From assembly GCA_947495035.1 (NCBI GenBank), contig CANLXI010000021.1, positions 62,001 to 126,000 on the forward strand: a stretch of 64,000 nucleotides of DNA, in the 5' to 3' direction. Position numbers and translations under genes: made by a program. Source of the DNA: an uncultured Granulosicoccus sp. (GTDB lineage: Bacteria; Pseudomonadota; Gammaproteobacteria; Granulosicoccales; Granulosicoccaceae). Of the stretch, positions 17,534-26,526 are shown one piece after another. Position 1 is the stretch's first letter. Every line of letters starts with the position of its first letter. The notes beneath the pieces were generated by a model. That model worked only from the letters and a program-made list of their open reading frames with translations. It was not told the origin of the DNA and searched no databases.

Positions 17534-18598
17534 GTGTGGAAATACATGGCCGGCGGGCTGATCATGCTTGTCGGGTCCGGAGCCTACTGGTGGCAGGCTG
17601 GCGAGTCCGTACGCGTGGTGGACACCCTGACGGTGGAACGCGGCCGCATCGACTCGCAATTGCAATTGACCGGCAAGGTGATCAATGACCGTACGGTAAC
17701 GCTGACCGCATTGCTGGATGGCGAAATCATGGCCATTCGTGCGCGCGAAGGTGACGTTGTCAAGGCTGGCACTGTATTGGCCGAGCTCGATAGCAGGCAG
17801 GCTCGCGCGCTGCTGGACAAGGCCAGAGCCGAAGTCGTGCTGCAACAGCAGGCTGTCGATGCTGCCACGCGCAACTTCGAGCGCACCAGTCGCCTGTTCG
17901 GTGTTGGTGATGCATCCGAGCAGGCACAGGATGACAGTCTTGACAAGAAACTGGCCGCGGAGGCGTCGCTGCAGGCAGCACAGGCAACACTGACACTCAA
18001 TCAGTTACGATTTGACAATGCCCTGATCAGATCCCCGTTTGACGGCACGGTGATTCAACAGAGTGCGGAAACCGGGCAATGGCTGGAGGCAGGTCAACCC
18101 CTGTTCACCGTGGTGGCAACCGAGGGCATCGTGATCGAGGCACCGGTCAGTGCCAGCGATTGGCCGAAATTGAGTATAGGGCAGTCTGTCGAGTTGTCGC
18201 TGGAAGCCAGTGCAGAGGCAAGCTGGCACAGTGAGGTCAGCTGGATTGCACCAACGGTCGTCGAGAACGAGTCGGAGGGGCAGGTTGTGGCGGTGCGTTT
18301 TCCCCCCGGTGATGATGCACCGGATCTGTTGCTGGGACAGGAGGTGGACGTGGATCTGTCACTGAAGCATCTGGAAGATGCCCTGGTCGTACCCTTTCAG
18401 GTGTTGAGCGAACTGCCATCCGGAGCGTTCACGGCGTTCGTGCTGGAAGAGGGTAAGGCCGCGTTGCGGCATATCGAACCGGGGCTGTCCAACCTGAACG
18501 AGGTTGCCGTGGTCAGTGGTCTGGCAGAGGGCGAACAGATCATCATTCCTGATGGCGGGATCATTGAAGATGGGCAGACGGTGAGGTTGGCCCAATGA
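17534..18598 (+). CDS. Periplasmic adaptor of a MacAB-type export system (HlyD/RND adaptor family)
   Basis: This 354-residue membrane-fusion protein has an N-terminal membrane anchor (YMAGGLIMLVGSGAYWW) and a split lipoyl domain (ITLTALLDGEIMAIRAREGDVVKAGTVLAELDS and later FDNALIRSPFDGTVIQQSAETGQWLEAGQPLFTV). An alpha-helical hairpin lies between them, followed by a beta-barrel. It would bridge the inner-membrane MacB-like permease and an outer-membrane channel. I take the GTG at 17534 because GAGGTGA lies seven bases upstream; an ATG four codons later is the alternative. It leads a three-gene operon with the ABC ATPase and permease. Confidence 0.87.
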   Translation: MWKYMAGGLIMLVGSGAYWWQAGESVRVVDTLTVERGRIDSQLQLTGKVINDRTVTLTALLDGEIMAIRAREGDVVKAGTVLAELDSRQARALLDKARAEVVLQQQAVDAATRNFERTSRLFGVGDASEQAQDDSLDKKLAAEASLQAAQATLTLNQLRFDNALIRSPFDGTVIQQSAETGQWLEAGQPLFTVVATEGIVIEAPVSASDWPKLSIGQSVELSLEASAEASWHSEVSWIAPTVVENESEGQVVAVRFPPGDDAPDLLLGQEVDVDLSLKHLEDALVVPFQVLSELPSGAFTAFVLEEGKAALRHIEPGLSNLNEVAVVSGLAEGEQIIIPDGGIIEDGQTVRLAQ

Positions 18599-18644
18599 CC
18601 ACTGCTCGTCGCGAGCATGGCCTGGTCACGGGGCGCAGCGACCG

Positions 18645-19388
18645 GTGGATATCGTGATCAATCTGTCACGTGTCTGCAAATCATTCAGAACCGGCAATGT
18701 CACCGTCGATGTTCTGCACGGTATCGATTTGCAGATAGAAGCCGGTGAGTTCGTTGCCATCATGGGACCATCCGGCTCGGGCAAGAGTACTTTGCTGAAT
18801 CTGATCGCCTGTCTGGATGTGATCGATGAGGGTGAATATCGATTTTCAGGGCAACTGGTCAGCACGCTGGATAGCGACGGGCTTGCACAACTGAGGCGAC
18901 AGCGCATCGGATTTGTTTTCCAGAATTTCAACCTGATCCCGCAGTTCAGCGCGTTGCGAAATGTCGAATTACCACTGATCTATGCCGGGGTGAGCCGCAG
19001 GGAACGGCGTGACAGGGCGTTGGCCAGGCTGCAGGGCGTCGGTCTGGGTGAACGTGTATCTCACCGGCCGGTGGAGTTATCGGGTGGTCAGCAGCAACGC
19101 GTTGCCATTGCGCGAGCTCTGGTCAATCAACCGGATGTGATCATCGCCGATGAGCCGACCGGTAGCCTGGACAGCGAAACGGGGCTGGAGATCATGGATC
19201 TGTTCTGCCAGTTGCATGCTCAGGGCAAGACCATTGTCATGGTGACTCATGAGCAGGAGATTGCAGAATATGCAGCTCGCACCATTCGTCTGAAGGACGG
19301 ACGAATACTGGACGATCGTCAAAGCCGTCGTACGCGAGAGTCTCTGGTCGCGTCTTCCGACAAGCGTGACGGGGAAAACAGATCATGA
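18645..19388 (+). CDS. ABC exporter ATPase, MacB/LolD type
   Basis: This 247-residue ATPase has Walker A GPSGSGKST, the Q-loop in FVFQNFNLIPQ, signature LSGGQQQRVAIARALVNQPD and Walker B VIIADEPTGSLD. These are hallmarks of the MacB/LolD/FtsE group rather than of importers. The start is GTG at 18645 or a second GTG nine bases later. It overlaps the following permease gene by four bases (ATGA). With the adaptor upstream, it powers export of a drug, peptide or lipid-like substrate that cannot be named from sequence. Confidence 0.92.
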   Translation: MDIVINLSRVCKSFRTGNVTVDVLHGIDLQIEAGEFVAIMGPSGSGKSTLLNLIACLDVIDEGEYRFSGQLVSTLDSDGLAQLRRQRIGFVFQNFNLIPQFSALRNVELPLIYAGVSRRERRDRALARLQGVGLGERVSHRPVELSGGQQQRVAIARALVNQPDVIIADEPTGSLDSETGLEIMDLFCQLHAQGKTIVMVTHEQEIAEYAARTIRLKDGRILDDRQSRRTRESLVASSDKRDGENRS

Positions 19389-20623
19389 ATCGTTTTCTGG
19401 ACAGCCTGCGACAGGCCATGGATGCCTTGTTCGATCACAAGCTGCGTACAGCCTTGAGCGTACTGGGCATCACCATCGGCATAGCTGCGGTGATGGCCGT
19501 CAGTACCATCAGCAAGGGAGGAAACCATGTCATCTATTCCGAACTGGAGACCTTCGGCCTCAACTCCGTCTGGGTATATCGTGACTGGCACAATGAGAAT
19601 CATGGTCGCACACAGCGCAGTGGCAGCGGAATCGTTGCGCGGGATTTTCTCAGTCTGCAACCACAGAAGCAGGAGCTGGGCATACGCCACATGACACCCA
19701 TCGTTTACCCTCCGAATCGCTGGCAGGCCAGTCAGGCTCGACGGAACAGTGATGCGCAGGTGCTGGGTGTCGGCCGTGACTATCCGGCCATCGTCAATGA
19801 CGAGTTGCTCAGTGGCAGGCTGTTTACAGCACTGGATATCAGGGAACGTCGTCCGGTCGCGCTGTTGGCCCCTACCATCGTGGAACGGGTACTGGACGGC
19901 AGCCGGGATGCCGTTGGCCAGAGTGTGCGCATCAATGGGCGCAGGTTTCTCGTCATCGGCGTGCTGGCCACGAAGAGCCGGGATTTTCTGTCCAGCATCG
20001 GTTCGGCTGGTGGGCAGAATGCGAACGACCGTGTCATCGTTCCCTATACGACATTGCAGGCCATGACCGGCAGCAAGGATATCGGCACGTTGCAGTTGGA
20101 AGTCGAGCGTTTCGATGACGCTGCGGCGGTAGCCGAGCGCGTCAAGCAACGCCTGCTTCAGCGTCATCCGGATGGTTTTCGCTACAGCTCGGAAACCATG
20201 GCAAGCTACATCGTTACCACCAACCGGATTCTGGGTGGGGTTGCTGTCATCGGCATTGTCGCTGCCTCCATATCATTGCTGGTGGGCGGCATGGGCATCA
20301 TGAACATGATGGGTACTTCGGTTCTGGAGCGAACCCGTGAGATCGGTGTCAGGAAAGCCATCGGCGCTACCGAGAGAGATATCCTGTTGCAGTTTCTGCT
20401 TGAAGCCGGGTTGATCAGCATCACCGGTGGAGTACTTGGTCTGCTGATCGGCGGTCTGGCCAGTGTCGCTCTGGCGCTGATGACCGGGTTTCCGGTGATG
20501 CCATCGCTGGTGAGTATCGTTGGTGCATTGGTGACGTCGATTCTCGTGGGTGTGCTGTCCGGTTATCTGCCGGCTCGCAGGGCGGCCAGGATGAAGCCGG
20601 TGCAGGCATTGCAGACCAGCTAG
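19385..20623 (+). CDS. MacB-like FtsX-family ABC permease
   Basis: This 412-residue permease has the MacB plan: a first membrane helix (LRTALSVLGITIGIAAVMAVSTISKGG), a large periplasmic domain (about residues 45-280) and three C-terminal helices with the FtsX signature VGGMGIMNMMGTSVLERTREIGVRKAIGATERDILLQFLLEA. Unlike E. coli MacB, the ATPase is a separate polypeptide encoded just upstream with a four-base overlap. It probably works by the mechanotransmission mechanism known for MacB, with an unlinked or shared TolC channel; a tolC gene lies at 44992-46347. Confidence 0.9.
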   Translation: MNRFLDSLRQAMDALFDHKLRTALSVLGITIGIAAVMAVSTISKGGNHVIYSELETFGLNSVWVYRDWHNENHGRTQRSGSGIVARDFLSLQPQKQELGIRHMTPIVYPPNRWQASQARRNSDAQVLGVGRDYPAIVNDELLSGRLFTALDIRERRPVALLAPTIVERVLDGSRDAVGQSVRINGRRFLVIGVLATKSRDFLSSIGSAGGQNANDRVIVPYTTLQAMTGSKDIGTLQLEVERFDDAAAVAERVKQRLLQRHPDGFRYSSETMASYIVTTNRILGGVAVIGIVAASISLLVGGMGIMNMMGTSVLERTREIGVRKAIGATERDILLQFLLEAGLISITGGVLGLLIGGLASVALALMTGFPVMPSLVSIVGALVTSILVGVLSGYLPARRAARMKPVQALQTS

Positions 20624-20693
20624 CGCCGCTGCATCTGAAAGATCGGACGGGCTTGTATCCCGTCTGACACATCCGGCTGTACACACGATCAAG

Positions 20694-20716
20694 GCACGCC
20701 TGCCGATCAGGCGTGC
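20694..20716. terminator. Hairpin between convergent macB-like gene and caiD operon
   Basis: GCACGCCTG (20694-20702) and CAGGCGTGC (20708-20716) form a perfect 9-bp stem with a five-base loop, placed between two convergent stop codons. A second stem, GACGGG/CCCGTC at 20646-20664, lies closer to the permease gene. Neither is followed by a clear T-run, so a bidirectional terminator is likely by position but unproved. Confidence 0.5.
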
Positions 20717-20720
20717 ATGC

Positions 20721-21500
20721 TCAACGCCCCTTCCAGACGGGTTCGCGCTTCTCGGCGAAGGCGCGAGCACCTTCCAGCTGGTCTTCCGAAGCATACAGAC
20801 GGTCGACGGTGGCGAATTGCCGACGGGTGACACGGTTCATGGCGTCCTGGAATTTCATCGATTCGGCTTCGCGAACGATTTCCTTGATGGCAGCCTGCAC
20901 CAGGGGTGGTCCATTTGCCAGCGTGCGGGCCAGATCCCAGATACAGGGTTGGAGCTCTGCCAGCGTCGTGACCTGACGCAGCAGGCCCCAGCGCAAGGCC
21001 TCTTCTGCATCGAACCAGCGTCCGGTCAGCAGCAGGTCCATGGCGACATGGTAGGGAATGCGTTTTGGCAGCTTGATGGAGGCGGCATCGGCGACCGTTC
21101 CCGAGCGGATCTCCGGCAGGGCGAAGGTCGCCGTGTCAGCGGCAACGATCAGATCGCAGGACAGGGCCAGCTCCAGCCCACCGCCACAGCAGATACCGTT
21201 GACGGCACAGATTACCGGCTTGTTGATGTGCGGCAGTTCCTGCAGCCCCCCGAACCCACCGACCCCGTAGTCACCGTCGACGGCGTCACCGTCTGCGGCG
21301 GCCTTGAGGTCCCAGCCCGGACAGAAAAATCGATCACCTTCTGCACGAAGTATGGCCACCCGACAACTGTCGTCATCACGAAAGTCGCGGAAGGTTTCAC
21401 CCATGATGCGGCTGGTGGCCAGATCGATGGCATTGGCCTTGGGTCGATCGAGCGTGATTTCGAGTATGGCGCCTTCGCGACGCGTACGAATGGGATTCAT
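20721..21500 (-). CDS. caiD: Crotonobetainyl-CoA hydratase (CaiD-like crotonase)
   Basis: This 259-residue crotonase-family enzyme closely resembles E. coli CaiD. Matching stretches include ILEITLDRPKANAID, FRDD, GWDLKAAA, GGFGGL, KPVICAVNG, the oxyanion-hole turn GGGLELALSCDLIVAAD, the AEEALRWGL segment and the C-terminal AFAEKREPVWKGR. It is predicted to hydrate crotonobetainyl-CoA to L-carnitinyl-CoA. It is the last gene of the carnitine operon, and its ATG directly abuts the ligase stop. An AAGGAGAA ribosome-binding site lies inside the ligase 3' end. Conserved acidic residues typical of hydratases should be checked structurally: the CaiD catalytic-loop glutamate region here reads PEIRSGTVADAAS. 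Confidence 0.88.
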   Translation of the reverse strand: MNPIRTRREGAILEITLDRPKANAIDLATSRIMGETFRDFRDDDSCRVAILRAEGDRFFCPGWDLKAAADGDAVDGDYGVGGFGGLQELPHINKPVICAVNGICCGGGLELALSCDLIVAADTATFALPEIRSGTVADAASIKLPKRIPYHVAMDLLLTGRWFDAEEALRWGLLRQVTTLAELQPCIWDLARTLANGPPLVQAAIKEIVREAESMKFQDAMNRVTRRQFATVDRLYASEDQLEGARAFAEKREPVWKGR

Positions 21501-23543
21501 CTAGATTCTCCTTCGGATAACGGCATCGACCGCGATGGCCCCTCTGGTGCGCAGGATCAGTGGGTTGACTTCGATATCGACCCATTCCGGCTCATTCATG
21601 GCAAGTGTCTGCAAGCGCAGCACCGTATCGATCGCGGCATTCACATCGGCGCGGGCTCTGCCTCGATACCCGTCGAGCAGGGGCCACAGGCGCAAGGCCT
21701 GCAGGGCCGATGCCACCTCGGTTGCCGTGACCGGTGCGATCAGCGTGACGGTGTCTTCCAGCAGTTCGGCTGCGGTGCCTCCCGATCCCACCGTTACCGT
21801 CAGGCCGTACGGTCTCGCCCGACGAAATCCGACAAACAGTTCGGCAACGGCGTCAGTCACCATCTCTTCGAGCAGATAGCCCGTGGCCCCCGGCATCTCC
21901 ACCTGATCGTCGATGCAAGCCAGCCCGAGGCGGACTGCATCTGCCTCACTCTTGTGCAGGAAACCCAGGCCCTTGAGCACCAGGGGAGCTGACAGGCTCT
22001 CAGCCTGTTCCTGCAGCGCGGCGAGGGTCGTGGCAGTGACGAATCGCGGCACGTTCACACCATGAACCTTCAGCAGTGTCTTCGCCTGAGCTTCGTCGAG
22101 CAACTGCAACTGCGCCTGCGCCCGCTGATGCTCTCGGTTGCCGGATGCTGTGTCTGCCTGGTGATGAGCTGTCTGACAGGCTATCGGTCGCCAGCCCGTG
22201 GAGCCTGCTGGTGTGGACGCAGCAGCTACTGCGCGAATGGCGCACTCGAGACCGAACAGCGGCACCATGCCGCGATCGATCATGGATCTGGCACGCGCTT
22301 CGCCAAAGTTCTCAGGCAGAGAAGCCACTGGAAAGGCGGGTATGTCCAGCTGCCTCGATGCAACCTCCATGGCCGTCAGGGCCGGTTCGAAGGACGTCGG
22401 ATCGCAGCGGTCGGTTCGTGGTATGTCGATGACGAAGAGACCGGCATCGTACTCTGTCAGCATGGCCTGGAAAACACGAGCGCTGGCATCCGCATCTCCC
22501 CATAGAAACGTCTGGTAATCCAGCGGATTGGCAATCGTCACCTGCGAGCCGAGTTCGTTCGACAGGTTTTCACACTGCAAGGACGTCGGTGGAGGAAGTT
22601 CAAGGACACCGTCCGCCAGATCGGCCAGTAGCGCCGCTTCACCACCAGAGCAGGTCACGGCGCAGAAACGTCGGGCAGAGAGTGGGCCGTGCACATGCAG
22701 TATCTTCAGGGTTTCTACCAGCGCATCCAGGGTTGTCACCTCGGCGATACCTGCCTGAGCCAGAAAGGCTCGGGAAGCCACGTTGTCACCGGCCAGTGCG
22801 GCGGTATGGGTGGCAGCCGCCGCTGCGCCTGTCTGCGTCCGTCCGCTGCGCAGGGCCACGAGTCCCGTGTTCCTGGCTCGGGCACGCTCGGCAACGGCCG
22901 TTAAGGCCACAGGGTCGTCGATTCCTTCGATGTAGAAGCCCAATGCGCTGATGCGAGCATCGTCGAGCAGTTCATCGAGCAGGTCCGCCAGTTTCATCTG
23001 TGCCGCATTGCCGAGACAGATGATCATGGCCACTGGCAGCCCGCGAGCCTGCATACTCAGATTGATGGCGACATTGGATGACTGACAGACAATGGCCACG
23101 CCTTGATCCAGGCGGTAACCGCCGTGCTGATCGGGCCAGAGCAGGGCACCATCGAGGTAATTGATGAAGCCATAGCAGTTGGGTCCGAGCAGGGCCATGT
23201 CACCAGCCGCTGCGAGCAGCTTGTCCTGCAGAGTGAATTCCGCTCGCTCGGACCAGCCGGATGCAAAGCAGACGGCGCCGCCGGCATTCATGTTCGACAG
23301 CGCCTGAACGCAGTCGATGGTGGCGTGCCGATTCACGCCGATGAAGGTGGCATCCGGGGATTCGGGTAACTGATCCAACGAGGGCAGGCAGGCAAGTCCT
23401 GCAATCTTCTTGCGAGTCGGGTGGATCGGGTATATCGAACCGGTGAAACCGATACCGAGAAGTTGTTCGATCACGTTCTGCGCCCAGTGGCCTCCGAGTA
23501 CGGCAACCGAGCGTGGACGAAGCAACCGGTTCAGATGAGTCAT
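21501..23543 (-). CDS. ADP-forming acyl-CoA synthetase (acetate--CoA ligase family)
   Basis: This 680-residue enzyme joins a CoA-binding domain (LLRPRSVAVLGG, about residues 1-130), succinyl-CoA-ligase-like domains with the phosphohistidine loop ATHTAALAGDN, and a C-terminal ATP-grasp domain from about residue 470 (LKVHGVNVPRF, PLVLKGLGFLHKSEADAVRLGL, WVDIEVNPLI). It makes an acyl-CoA with ATP and releases ADP. In this operon it probably activates gamma-butyrobetaine, crotonobetaine or carnitine, replacing the AMP-forming CaiC ligase of E. coli. I start it at ATG 23543, just after the acyl-CoA dehydrogenase stop; the open frame upstream is a shadow. Confidence 0.87.
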   Translation of the reverse strand: MTHLNRLLRPRSVAVLGGHWAQNVIEQLLGIGFTGSIYPIHPTRKKIAGLACLPSLDQLPESPDATFIGVNRHATIDCVQALSNMNAGGAVCFASGWSERAEFTLQDKLLAAAGDMALLGPNCYGFINYLDGALLWPDQHGGYRLDQGVAIVCQSSNVAINLSMQARGLPVAMIICLGNAAQMKLADLLDELLDDARISALGFYIEGIDDPVALTAVAERARARNTGLVALRSGRTQTGAAAAATHTAALAGDNVASRAFLAQAGIAEVTTLDALVETLKILHVHGPLSARRFCAVTCSGGEAALLADLADGVLELPPPTSLQCENLSNELGSQVTIANPLDYQTFLWGDADASARVFQAMLTEYDAGLFVIDIPRTDRCDPTSFEPALTAMEVASRQLDIPAFPVASLPENFGEARARSMIDRGMVPLFGLECAIRAVAAASTPAGSTGWRPIACQTAHHQADTASGNREHQRAQAQLQLLDEAQAKTLLKVHGVNVPRFVTATTLAALQEQAESLSAPLVLKGLGFLHKSEADAVRLGLACIDDQVEMPGATGYLLEEMVTDAVAELFVGFRRARPYGLTVTVGSGGTAAELLEDTVTLIAPVTATEVASALQALRLWPLLDGYRGRARADVNAAIDTVLRLQTLAMNEPEWVDIEVNPLILRTRGAIAVDAVIRRRI

Positions 23544-23553
23544 CAACGGGCTC

Positions 23554-24714
23554 TCAGGCACCCAGGGGGCGTAGAAGTTCTCGTGAAATGATGTGCCTCT
23601 GGATCTCTGAGGTACCATCCCAGATACGTTCCACACGAGCATCGCGCCAGAAGCGCTCGATGGGCAGATCGTCCATCAGACCGGCACCGCCGAAGATCTG
23701 CAGCGTCGCATCGGTGACTCGACCCAGCATCTCCGAGGCATACAACTTGGCAGAGGCAATTTCCCGATTGGCAGGCAGGCTCTGATCCAGTCGCCAGGCG
23801 GCAGAGAGAGTCAAGCAGTCGGCAGCATCGATCTCGGTGATCATGTCGGCGAGTTGAAATCCGATACCCTGAAAACGTCCGATTGGCTGTCCGAACTGTC
23901 GACGTTCCGCAGCATATTCCAGACCCAGGTCGAAGCAGCGGCGGGCTCGACCGACAGCCATGGCCGCCACGGTGATTCGCGTGGCGGATAGCCATTCGTT
24001 CATCACGGCAAACCCGCCATCGACATCACCAAGCACCTGTTCCTCAGGCAGTCGGCAATTGTCGAACTCGAGCACAGAGTTGGCATAACCGTGATGGCTG
24101 ACAGACTGGTATCCATCGCGAATCTCGAATCCCGGCGTACCCCGGTCGACGAGGAATGTGGTGATACGCTTCTTCGGTCCGTGCGGTGTATCATCTTCGC
24201 CTGTGGCCACGAAGACGATGACGAAATCAGCGTGTTCGGCACCGGATATGAAATGCTTGCTGCCATTCAGCACCCAGTCTCCGCCCTGGCGATGTGCGCG
24301 GCAGCTCATCGAACGAATATCCGATCCGGCGCCAGGTTCGGTCATGGCCAGTGCATCTGACTTTTCACCGCGAACCGCTGGCAGCAGATAGCGCTCGATC
24401 TGGGTACCACTGCAGGCCATCAGAATATTCTGCGGGCGTCCGAAAAAATGAGTCAGTGCCATCGAGCCACGGCCCAGTTCACGTTCCACCAGGGCAACAT
24501 CGACATGAGACAGCCCGGCACCGCCTACAGACTCCGGAAAATTGCAGGCATAAAAGCCCATGTCGAGGGTCTTGTCGCGAATGGCCCTGGCAAGCTCCGG
24601 TCTGACGCAGCCGGTCTTCTCGACCTCCGCCTCGAAAGGATAGATCTCCTGCTCCACGAAGCTGCGTACCGTGGAGACGATCATCGCCTGTTCTTCACTC
24701 AGACCGAAGTTCAT
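23554..24714 (-). CDS. Acyl-CoA dehydrogenase, probable gamma-butyrobetainyl-CoA dehydrogenase
   Basis: This 386-residue FAD enzyme has the family plan: an N-terminal helical domain, the FAD/substrate motif ALAMTEPGAGSDIRSM, a middle beta domain and a C-terminal bundle with RRQFGQPIGRFQGIGFQLADM and RFWRDARVERIWDGTSEIQRH. The usual catalytic base is the Glu of IYEGT; here the motif reads IWDGT, an Asp. Its operon position suggests that it interconverts gamma-butyrobetainyl-CoA and crotonobetainyl-CoA. Homologous CaiA works as a reductase, but with electron-transferring flavoprotein it could run as a dehydrogenase in an aerobe. The start ATG overlaps the upstream stop (ATGA). Confidence 0.87.
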   Translation of the reverse strand: MNFGLSEEQAMIVSTVRSFVEQEIYPFEAEVEKTGCVRPELARAIRDKTLDMGFYACNFPESVGGAGLSHVDVALVERELGRGSMALTHFFGRPQNILMACSGTQIERYLLPAVRGEKSDALAMTEPGAGSDIRSMSCRAHRQGGDWVLNGSKHFISGAEHADFVIVFVATGEDDTPHGPKKRITTFLVDRGTPGFEIRDGYQSVSHHGYANSVLEFDNCRLPEEQVLGDVDGGFAVMNEWLSATRITVAAMAVGRARRCFDLGLEYAAERRQFGQPIGRFQGIGFQLADMITEIDAADCLTLSAAWRLDQSLPANREIASAKLYASEMLGRVTDATLQIFGGAGLMDDLPIERFWRDARVERIWDGTSEIQRHIISRELLRPLGA

Positions 24715-26435
24715 GAAGGCGCTCTCTGGTGAGCCTGGGCAAGAGATGTCAGGCGTTGTTCGATCACTGAATCGGGGTCGCAGGAGCGGCGCGTTTCGAG
24801 ACTGACATGCAACAGGAACTGTTCGCAGGTGGACAGTGTCTGTCCGTCCGAGACGCGATGCATAGCGTGCTGTAGTTTGAGCTTCCTGCCGCGGGACAGG
24901 ACAACCCGGGTGTGTACCGCAATCTGCTCGGATGCCCGTGTTTCTTCCAGATAACGAATGTTGTTTTCCACGGTGAACCAGCTCAGGCCACCGGCAACAT
25001 AGGCAGCATCGCAACCGACCTGCAACAGCACTGCATCGGCGGCATCGGAGAACACCTGTCCATAGCGGCTCTCGTTCATGTGTTGGTTGTAATCGGTCCA
25101 GTCCACAGGGATGGAGCGGTGAACGGTGAGCAGGTAGCTGCCGATGTCTTTGTCGCGTTTGTGATCATTGGCCACTGATACGCCCTGTCTGGACGGCGGC
25201 GAAGTCGTCAGAGGCGGCAGGCTTGATTCGTGGTTGCTGATCAACACACCTGCTGCAGCTCCCTGACCCTTCAGGGCTCGCAGTATGGCCACCAGATTGT
25301 CGTCGCGCAGCTGTTCGAGTTCGCGAATACTGCGTTGACCCGACTGTTCATCGGATTGTGCGGCAATCCTCGCGATGAGATCATCTGACAACTCTGGCAC
25401 ATCGGTCAGCCTGGTCCAGGGCCATTGCAGACAGGGGCCGAACTGCTTGACAAAGTGGGCCATACCGCCTTCACCGCCGGCAATCCGGTAGGTTTCGAAC
25501 AGGCCCATTTGCGCCCAGCGAAGGCCGAAGCCATAGCGGATCGCATCATCGATCTCTCGGGTACTGGCATATCCGTCGCGTACCAGCCAGAGTGATTCTC
25601 GCCAGACCGCTTCCAGCAAGCGATCGGCGATATGCGCATCGTTTTCGCGGCGCAGCGTCAACGGATACATGCCGATGCTCTGCAGTATTGTCGACGCCTT
25701 GACATTGCTTGCGCTATCGCCCCCTGCCAATTCGACCAATGGCAGCAGATAAACGGGGTTGAATGGGTGGGCAACCAGAATGCGCTCAGGGTGTGCGGCA
25801 CCGTCGCCGAGCTCGCTGGGGCGAAAGCCGGAGGTCGAGGAGGCAATCGGCAGATCTGCTGCGCTCACCGCCTCGATGGCGTCCCTTACTGCGTGTTTCA
25901 GTTCCAGCCGTTCGGGTACACTCTCCTGCACCCACTGGACGCCGTCCAGGGCGGCTTCCAGAGTTTCGCAGTGGTGTATGTCGGCTTCCTCGGGAAGAAC
26001 GCGTTCATACAACATTGGCAGGGTACGACGAGCATTGGCCATGACCGCGCTCAACTGTCTTGCCGCATCAGGTGCCGGGTCATACACATTGACCTGCCAG
26101 CCGTTCAGCGCGAATCGGGCGGCCCAGCCGCCACCGATGACGCCGCCACCGACAATCGCAACCCGGCGTTTTCCGGGAATGTGTGAATTGTCCGTCGCGA
26201 ATGCGTTCTGCGTGGATGTTCCCGGTACAGATGTACCTGGTGTGGATGTTCCCGGTGCGAATGTACCTGCTGCGGATGTTCCCGGTGCGGATGTACCTGG
26301 TGCGGATGTACCTGGTGTGGATGTACCTGGTGTGGATGTACCCGGTGTGGATGTACCCGGTGTGGATGTTCCCGGTGCGGATGAGCCCGGCGTGAACTTG
26401 CGCAGACGGTCTTCCTTTGAGTTGGTCTCGTTCAT
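24711..26435 (-). CDS. L-carnitine dehydrogenase fused to a thioesterase, with repetitive N-terminus
   Basis: This 574-residue protein has three parts. Residues 16-75 are twelve PGTST-type pentapeptides. Residues 90-400 form a 3-hydroxyacyl-CoA dehydrogenase-type NAD enzyme (VAIVGGGVIGGGWAARFALNG, SSTSGFRPSEL, VAHPFNPVYLLPLVEL), the class that oxidises L-carnitine to 3-dehydrocarnitine. Residues 430-574 are a hot-dog thioesterase (VDWTDYNQHMNESRYGQVFSDA), equivalent to the CdhB-type thioesterase. Fused carnitine dehydrogenase-thioesterases are known in rhizobia; the thioesterase would hydrolyse betainyl-CoA to glycine betaine. No start codon exists between the repeat and the dehydrogenase domain, so the repeat is translated if ATG 26435 is used. 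Confidence 0.88.
   Translation of the reverse strand: MNETNSKEDRLRKFTPGSSAPGTSTPGTSTPGTSTPGTSTPGTSAPGTSAPGTSAAGTFAPGTSTPGTSVPGTSTQNAFATDNSHIPGKRRVAIVGGGVIGGGWAARFALNGWQVNVYDPAPDAARQLSAVMANARRTLPMLYERVLPEEADIHHCETLEAALDGVQWVQESVPERLELKHAVRDAIEAVSAADLPIASSTSGFRPSELGDGAAHPERILVAHPFNPVYLLPLVELAGGDSASNVKASTILQSIGMYPLTLRRENDAHIADRLLEAVWRESLWLVRDGYASTREIDDAIRYGFGLRWAQMGLFETYRIAGGEGGMAHFVKQFGPCLQWPWTRLTDVPELSDDLIARIAAQSDEQSGQRSIRELEQLRDDNLVAILRALKGQGAAAGVLISNHESSLPPLTTSPPSRQGVSVANDHKRDKDIGSYLLTVHRSIPVDWTDYNQHMNESRYGQVFSDAADAVLLQVGCDAAYVAGGLSWFTVENNIRYLEETRASEQIAVHTRVVLSRGRKLKLQHAMHRVSDGQTLSTCEQFLLHVSLETRRSCDPDSVIEQRLTSLAQAHQRAPS
26211..26390 (-). repeat. 15-bp coding tandem array, 12 pentapeptide units
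   Basis: Twelve consecutive 15-base units encode PGSSA, then PGTST four times, PGTSA three times, the diverged AGTFA, then PGTST, PGTSV and PGTST. All lie near the N-terminus of the carnitine dehydrogenase fusion. Unit length is a multiple of three, so copy-number changes keep the frame. The opposite strand is also open across it, reading VPGxD-type repeats, which is a consequence of the periodicity. Confidence 0.95.
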
Positions 26436-26526
26436 GCCTGTCGAGCTCGATGCCTTCGATGGTGAATCCCCGGGCAGAGTCTGATGTCCCGGTAGGGTAC
26501 GACCGCCAGCGACGCGGATTGCATGC

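Noticed and set aside
20817-21992. 391-codon plus-strand open frame over caiD and the CoA ligase
   Set aside because: It spans the junction of two well-supported genes on the other strand and shows no recognisable domain.
25759-26484. Plus-strand open frame with VPGxDVPG repeats
   Set aside because: It is antisense to the carnitine dehydrogenase fusion; the repeats come from the 15-bp array, and the remainder looks like a shadow.
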